The notes below the pieces were generated by a model. It did no database searches. It was not told the DNA's origin and saw only the letters and a list, made by a program, of their open reading frames with translations. The position numbers were made by a program, and so were the translations under genes. Below, in pieces: positions 15,579 through 19,275 of a stretch of DNA of 19,275 nt; the first letter of the stretch is position 1, and the number at the start of each line of letters is the position of its first letter. This DNA is from Mobilitalea sp. (GTDB taxonomy: Bacteria; Bacillota_A; Clostridia; Lachnospirales; Lachnospiraceae): positions 1-19,275 of the forward strand of contig JARKQP010000569.1 in assembly GCA_029974875.1 (NCBI GenBank), in the 5' to 3' direction.

Positions 15579-16425
15579 AATGGGTATTGGCAAAAAGCAA
15601 AAACAGAGGGTAAATGGGGCACTCCGGTATATGGTCCTGGTTGTACTTTCCTTGTTTATCGTGGTTCCTGTCTTATGGATGCTTTCGACCGCATTTAAGC
15701 CGGAGGCACAGACCTATTCACCGACACCAATTTGGATACCGGATCCTGTTTCTTTTGAATCCTTTAAAAAGTTTTGGGGTTTGTATAATTTCGGGAAGAT
15801 GACGATGAATAGCTTGGTTACCTGTCTTGGGGCGGTTGTGCTCTGTGTTGCATTTTCCTGCCTGGCAGGTTATGGCATCACAAGATTTAAGTTTAAAGGA
15901 AATAAGCAATTTATGGGTTTCCTGCTGATTACGCAGATGTTTCCAAGCGTCATGCTGGTCGTGCCTTTTTATGCCGTGCTTACGACCTACCGGCTGACAA
16001 ATTCTTTACTTGGCTTAATCATCGTGTATGCGGCAACAAATATTGCGTTCAGCACCTGGATGATGGTATCCTACTTTAAGACAATACCTGTTGAGCTGGA
16101 TGAGGCGGCCCGCGTAGATGGGGCCTCTAATTTCAGGATATTCTGGAAGATTATTTTGCCGCTGACGGTTCCGGGGATTGCTGCCGTTGCTATTTTTGTC
16201 CTGATTAACGGATGGAATGAGTATATGTTTTCTTCCGTACTCATATCAAAGGATTCATTAAAGACATTGACCGTAGGAATCGTGGCCCTGAATACGCAAA
16301 ATCAGGTTCACTGGAATGATATGATGGCAGCTTCTTCGGTATCCTGCCTGCCGCTTATTGTATTGTTCCTTTGCTTCCAAAAATATTTTATTGCCGGTAT
16401 GACTGGCGGTGCGGTGAAGAATTAA
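15568..16425 (+). CDS. Sugar-type ABC transporter permease, MalG/UgpE-like
   Basis: A 285-residue membrane protein with about six hydrophobic segments, beginning with 20-40 (RYMVLVVLSLFIVVPVLWML). STAFKPEAQTY (40-50) is typical of the MalG group, and the EAA loop is at 179-198 (EAARVDGASNFRIFWKIILP). It overlaps the upstream permease by 11 bases and has only a weak ribosome binding site, so its translation is probably coupled. No gene for the ATPase lies in the window; in Firmicutes such importers often share a general MsmX/UgpC-type ATPase encoded elsewhere. Confidence 0.93.
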   Translation: MKNKMGIGKKQKQRVNGALRYMVLVVLSLFIVVPVLWMLSTAFKPEAQTYSPTPIWIPDPVSFESFKKFWGLYNFGKMTMNSLVTCLGAVVLCVAFSCLAGYGITRFKFKGNKQFMGFLLITQMFPSVMLVVPFYAVLTTYRLTNSLLGLIIVYAATNIAFSTWMMVSYFKTIPVELDEAARVDGASNFRIFWKIILPLTVPGIAAVAIFVLINGWNEYMFSSVLISKDSLKTLTVGIVALNTQNQVHWNDMMAASSVSCLPLIVLFLCFQKYFIAGMTGGAVKN

Positions 16426-16437
16426 GGAGGAAAGGCT

Positions 16438-17652
16438 ATGGAGACAATTACAATTCGCGATATAAAGGTATTTGTGACGGCGCCTCATAATATTAACCTG
16501 GTTGTTGTAAAGGTTCTGACGAGTGAGCCGGAGCTTTATGGGCTTGGCTGTGCCACTTTTACCTGGAGGCATAAGGCAGTGGTAACGGCAATCGAAGAAT
16601 ATCTTCGGCCCTTTTTGATCGGGAAAAATGTTGCAAATATTGAAGATATCTGGCAGTCCGCAATGGGCAGCTCCTATTGGAGAAACGGCCCTGTTTTAAA
16701 CAATGCGCTTTCCGGGGTGGATGAGGCACTTTGGGATATCAAGGGGAAGCTGGCAAAAATGCCCCTATATGATTTATTTGGCGGAAAATGCAGGGAAGGG
16801 ATTGCGGTTTACCGCCATGCGGATGGAAACAGCATAGAGGAAGTGAAAGAAAAGATCCGCGGCTTTATGGAGGAGGGCTATCGCTATATCCGCTGCCATA
16901 TGGGAACCTATGGAGGAAATTTTGACGGGACAATCCAGCAAATGGTCCATCCCCTCAATGCTCCGGCGGGTGCTTATTATTCTCCGAAGGCTTATATGAA
17001 AAGTGTGGTCGGCCTGATGGAGGAAATCAGGAGCGATATCGGCTGGGGCTTGGAAATTATGCATGATGTACATGAACGGTTATCCCTGGTGGATACGCTG
17101 GATTTTGCAAAGGAGATGGAAGCCTTTAAGCTCTTCTTTTTGGAGGACTGCCTGCCGCCTGAGCAATATTCCTACTTTGAATATTTAAGAAAACAGACAA
17201 GTACTCCTTTTGCAATGGGAGAACTGCTGACCAATCCTGTAGAGTGGAGAACAATGGTGCAAAACCAGTGGATTGACTTTATAAGGTGCCATTTAAGTGA
17301 TATCGGAGGTTTAACTCCTGCCAGAAAGCTGGCGGCCTTTTGTGAAGCTTACCAGGTCCGGACTGCATGGCACGGGCCAAATGATCTATCTCCAATCGGA
17401 ATGGCGGCGCAAATGCATTTGGACTATTCCAGCCCTAATTTTGGGATACAGGAATTTGCCGGATTTAATGACGGGGAAGAAGAAGTATTTCCGGGATGTC
17501 CGACGGTGGACAAGGGCTATGCTTATTTAAATGGGAAGCCGGGAATCGGAGTGGATTTTGACGAGGAAAAAGCAAAAAAATATCCCCGCGTGGAAATGGA
17601 TTTTAGCTGGCTTTACAGCAGGCTGCCGGATGGAACGGCGGTAAGGCCATAG
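16438..17652 (+). CDS. Enolase-superfamily dehydratase, D-mannonate dehydratase (ManD/RspA)-like
   Basis: A 404-residue cytoplasmic enzyme, the usual ManD/RspA length. The N-terminal capping domain spans about 1-125 (YGLGCATFTWR, IEDIWQ, LSGVDEALWDIKGK) and the C-terminal barrel about 125-380. Predicted Mg2+ ligands are D210, E236 (FFLEDCLPPE) and E262 (AMGELLTNP). H212 (MHDVHERL) and H312 (AWHGPNDLSPIG) are the likely acid/base histidines, and E339 lies in NFGIQEF. Family members abstract the proton next to a carboxylate and eliminate the 3-hydroxyl, giving a 2-keto-3-deoxy sugar acid. The 150s loop (YIRCHMGTYGGNF) differs from the QxGxPG form I recall for true ManD, so the substrate may not be mannonate. 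AAGGAGG overlaps the permease stop, seven bases before the ATG, so the gene is tightly linked to the transporter. Confidence 0.85.
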   Translation: METITIRDIKVFVTAPHNINLVVVKVLTSEPELYGLGCATFTWRHKAVVTAIEEYLRPFLIGKNVANIEDIWQSAMGSSYWRNGPVLNNALSGVDEALWDIKGKLAKMPLYDLFGGKCREGIAVYRHADGNSIEEVKEKIRGFMEEGYRYIRCHMGTYGGNFDGTIQQMVHPLNAPAGAYYSPKAYMKSVVGLMEEIRSDIGWGLEIMHDVHERLSLVDTLDFAKEMEAFKLFFLEDCLPPEQYSYFEYLRKQTSTPFAMGELLTNPVEWRTMVQNQWIDFIRCHLSDIGGLTPARKLAAFCEAYQVRTAWHGPNDLSPIGMAAQMHLDYSSPNFGIQEFAGFNDGEEEVFPGCPTVDKGYAYLNGKPGIGVDFDEEKAKKYPRVEMDFSWLYSRLPDGTAVRP

Positions 17653-17678
17653 CCTTGCAAAAGGAGGAGAAGACAGAG

Positions 17679-19256
17679 ATGGATATCTTAATTAAAAATG
17701 GATTAATTGTAGATGGAAGCGGAAAAGCCCCTTACATAGCGGATATCGCAGTTAGCCGGGACCGGATTTGTAAAATTGGGCAGCTGGAGGAAGAAGGGGC
17801 GGACTATGTGATTGATGCGGAAGGAAAGATGGTTACGCCCGGGTTTATTGACGGGCATACCCATGCGGAGCTGAGCCTGCTAAAGAACAGACAAGGCCCT
17901 AATTTCATTTATCAGGGAGTTTCCACGGTGGTAACAGGACAGTGCGGGTTAGGCTTTGCCCCCCTCCCGGAGGACCAGTTTGAGAATTCGCTCCGGGTGA
18001 ATTCAGGTATTTTTGGGGAGTACAAGCACTATGGAAAGCCTTGGGGGTCCTTTGGGGAGCTTTTGGCACAGCTTGACGGCTGTGCGGTCAATGTGGCGGC
18101 CAATATCTCCCATAATGCGATAAGGCAGGCGGCATTGGGTTTTGATGACAAGCCGCTGACTGGAAAGGCATTAGAGACAGCAAAAGCGAGGCTGCGGGAG
18201 GCTATGGAGGAAGGAGCCCTTGGCTTATCTCTGGGATTGTCTTATTATCCCGGGGGATACAGCGATACAGAGGAGCTGATTGAGCTTTGTAAGGTGGTTA
18301 AGGAGTATGACGGGCTGCTTTGCACCCATCTGCGGCTGAATGACGGACAGATTCCGTTAACGCCGGCACAGGAGATGGCGGAGGTCGTGAAGGAAAGCGG
18401 GATCCGTCTGAATATGCTCCATTACCGGACAGGGGGATTTGAGGATACGAAGACCCTGTTTGAGCCGTTTGAAACGCTGGAGAAGGAGGGAGCCGATATT
18501 CATTATGAATATTATCCTTATCTGGTGGGAGCGGGATTGCTGCTGGCGCTTGTGCCGGGATGGGCGCAGGAAGGCGGCTATAAGAAGATTATGGACCGGC
18601 TTCAGTCGGTGGAGCTTCGCAAAGAGCTGCTGGAAGCGATGGAGGCAAGGCATTCCTATTTCTTCGGGAAAGGCCAGACGGCAGTGATTAATATTACAAA
18701 GGATATGTATGCGAAGGAAATCGGAAAATCGGTCGATGAAATTGCAGAAGAGAATAAGGAAAGCTTTTCGGAAACGGTGATCAGGCTATTGGTTGAGAAT
18801 GAATTACAGGTTGGCTTTATCGGGGTGGAAAACCAGACGGAGGAATTGAAGCAAAAGCTGTATGAGGACCAGTATAAGCTGTTTATGGACAGACGGTATA
18901 CCATGGGCAGCGACACAATTTCGGAAGGGGTGGTGTGCCACCCGAGAGCCTTTGGCAGTTTTTCAAAAACCATACGGCAAATGAGGGAAAGGGGCGTGAA
19001 GCCGGAATTTATTATCCAGAAATTGACCTCTATGCCGGCACAGCTTTACCACCTAAAGGACAGGGGGCTGCTCGAGGCCGGCAAAAAAGCGGACATTTGC
19101 ATTATGGATTACGACAGGGTGGAGGACATGGCCTCCTTTTCTGATCCCAGAAGACAGCCGAAAGGAATTGACACGCTCCTGGTAAATGGGCTTCCGGTTA
19201 TGACAAAGGGTGTCCTGACCGGTATATTAAGCGGCCAGGCTGTAAAAAGAGAATAA
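17679..19256 (+). CDS. N-acyl-D-amino-acid deacylase-like amidohydrolase
   Basis: A 525-residue protein of the D-aminoacylase group in the amidohydrolase superfamily. It opens with the small beta-sandwich part MDILIKNGLIVDGSG and the barrel entry TPGFIDGHTHAE. Metal-site residues by family analogy are H60 and H62 (HTH), the bridging C89 (VVTGQCG), H217 (CTHLR), H248 (MLHYRT) and D412 (GSDT). HPRAFGSFSKTIRQ (421-434), the C-terminal KLTSMPAQLYHLKDRGLLEAGKKADI segments and the final VNG complete the family pattern. Relatives remove acyl groups from N-acyl-D-amino acids using zinc; some members act on other amides. The ATG at 17679 is 11 bases after AAGGAGG (17661-17667); the in-frame TTG at 17655 lies before that site. 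It follows the dehydratase by 26 bases, so they are co-transcribed. GC content appears higher than at the left of the window. Confidence 0.9.
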   Translation: MDILIKNGLIVDGSGKAPYIADIAVSRDRICKIGQLEEEGADYVIDAEGKMVTPGFIDGHTHAELSLLKNRQGPNFIYQGVSTVVTGQCGLGFAPLPEDQFENSLRVNSGIFGEYKHYGKPWGSFGELLAQLDGCAVNVAANISHNAIRQAALGFDDKPLTGKALETAKARLREAMEEGALGLSLGLSYYPGGYSDTEELIELCKVVKEYDGLLCTHLRLNDGQIPLTPAQEMAEVVKESGIRLNMLHYRTGGFEDTKTLFEPFETLEKEGADIHYEYYPYLVGAGLLLALVPGWAQEGGYKKIMDRLQSVELRKELLEAMEARHSYFFGKGQTAVINITKDMYAKEIGKSVDEIAEENKESFSETVIRLLVENELQVGFIGVENQTEELKQKLYEDQYKLFMDRRYTMGSDTISEGVVCHPRAFGSFSKTIRQMRERGVKPEFIIQKLTSMPAQLYHLKDRGLLEAGKKADICIMDYDRVEDMASFSDPRRQPKGIDTLLVNGLPVMTKGVLTGILSGQAVKRE

Positions 19257-19272
19257 AGAGGGAGGAGAGCCT

Positions 19273-19275
19273 ATG
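19273..19275 (+). CDS. Start codon of a further operon gene (cut by window edge)
   Basis: GGAGGAGAG (19261-19269) followed after a short spacer by ATG at the last three bases is a strong translation start 16 bases after the deacylase stop. The product cannot be seen. Confidence 0.6.

Noticed and set aside
1..19275. CRISPR arrays, tRNA or rRNA genes, insertion sequences, phage genes
   Set aside because: No regular repeat-spacer pattern, cloverleaf, rRNA-like sequence, transposase or integrase was recognised on either strand.

Overview
The window looks like chromosomal DNA of a Gram-positive, low-to-moderate GC anaerobe of the Clostridia, most likely Lachnospiraceae. The evidence is a Soj/Spo0J partition pair with a perfect parS site, a DUF4446 gene beside parB, a DUF3881 gene (a clostridial family), a bifunctional AdhE preceded by Rex-type operators, strong AGGAGG ribosome binding sites and a lipoprotein sugar-binding protein. 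parABS loci usually lie near the replication origin, so the window is probably origin-proximal.

Layout. (1) 1-1844, plus strand: the end of parA, then parB with parS inside it, then a DUF4446 membrane protein. A two-way terminator at 1931-1975 closes this block. (2) 2009-4630, minus strand: adhE, with a good promoter and three Rex-like operators around it. (3) 4741-11553, plus strand: a signalling block. It begins with a roughly 330-base leader containing tandem hairpin repeats, followed by an HD-GYP phosphodiesterase, a DUF3881 protein, a terminator and second structured leader, an EAL-CBS-GGDEF protein and a Cache-type chemoreceptor with its own terminator. (4) 11675-12322, minus strand: a YheO/DauR-type PAS-HTH regulator. 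(5) 12686 to the right edge, plus strand: a catabolic operon of RidA, sugar-type ABC binding lipoprotein, two permeases, a mannonate-dehydratase-like enolase-superfamily enzyme, an N-acyl-D-amino-acid-deacylase-like amidohydrolase, and the start codon of one more gene.

How the genes work together. Block 3 is built to degrade c-di-GMP and sense an extracellular ligand, so it probably tunes motility or attachment. Block 5 is the most novel part. Its enzymes suit uptake and breakdown of an N-acylated amino-sugar acid or related D-amino acid conjugate: dehydration, deacylation, then RidA hydrolysis of the enamine/imine. The 363-base gap between regulator and operon holds two divergent near-consensus promoters. 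Each has a copy of the same 12-base motif (TCAACARAAYGT) inside its spacer, and two more copies lie downstream of the operon start, which suggests a self-controlled repressor switch.

No rRNA, tRNA, CRISPR array, insertion sequence or phage gene was seen. All assignments come from reading the sequence by eye and recalling protein families; no database search was run.
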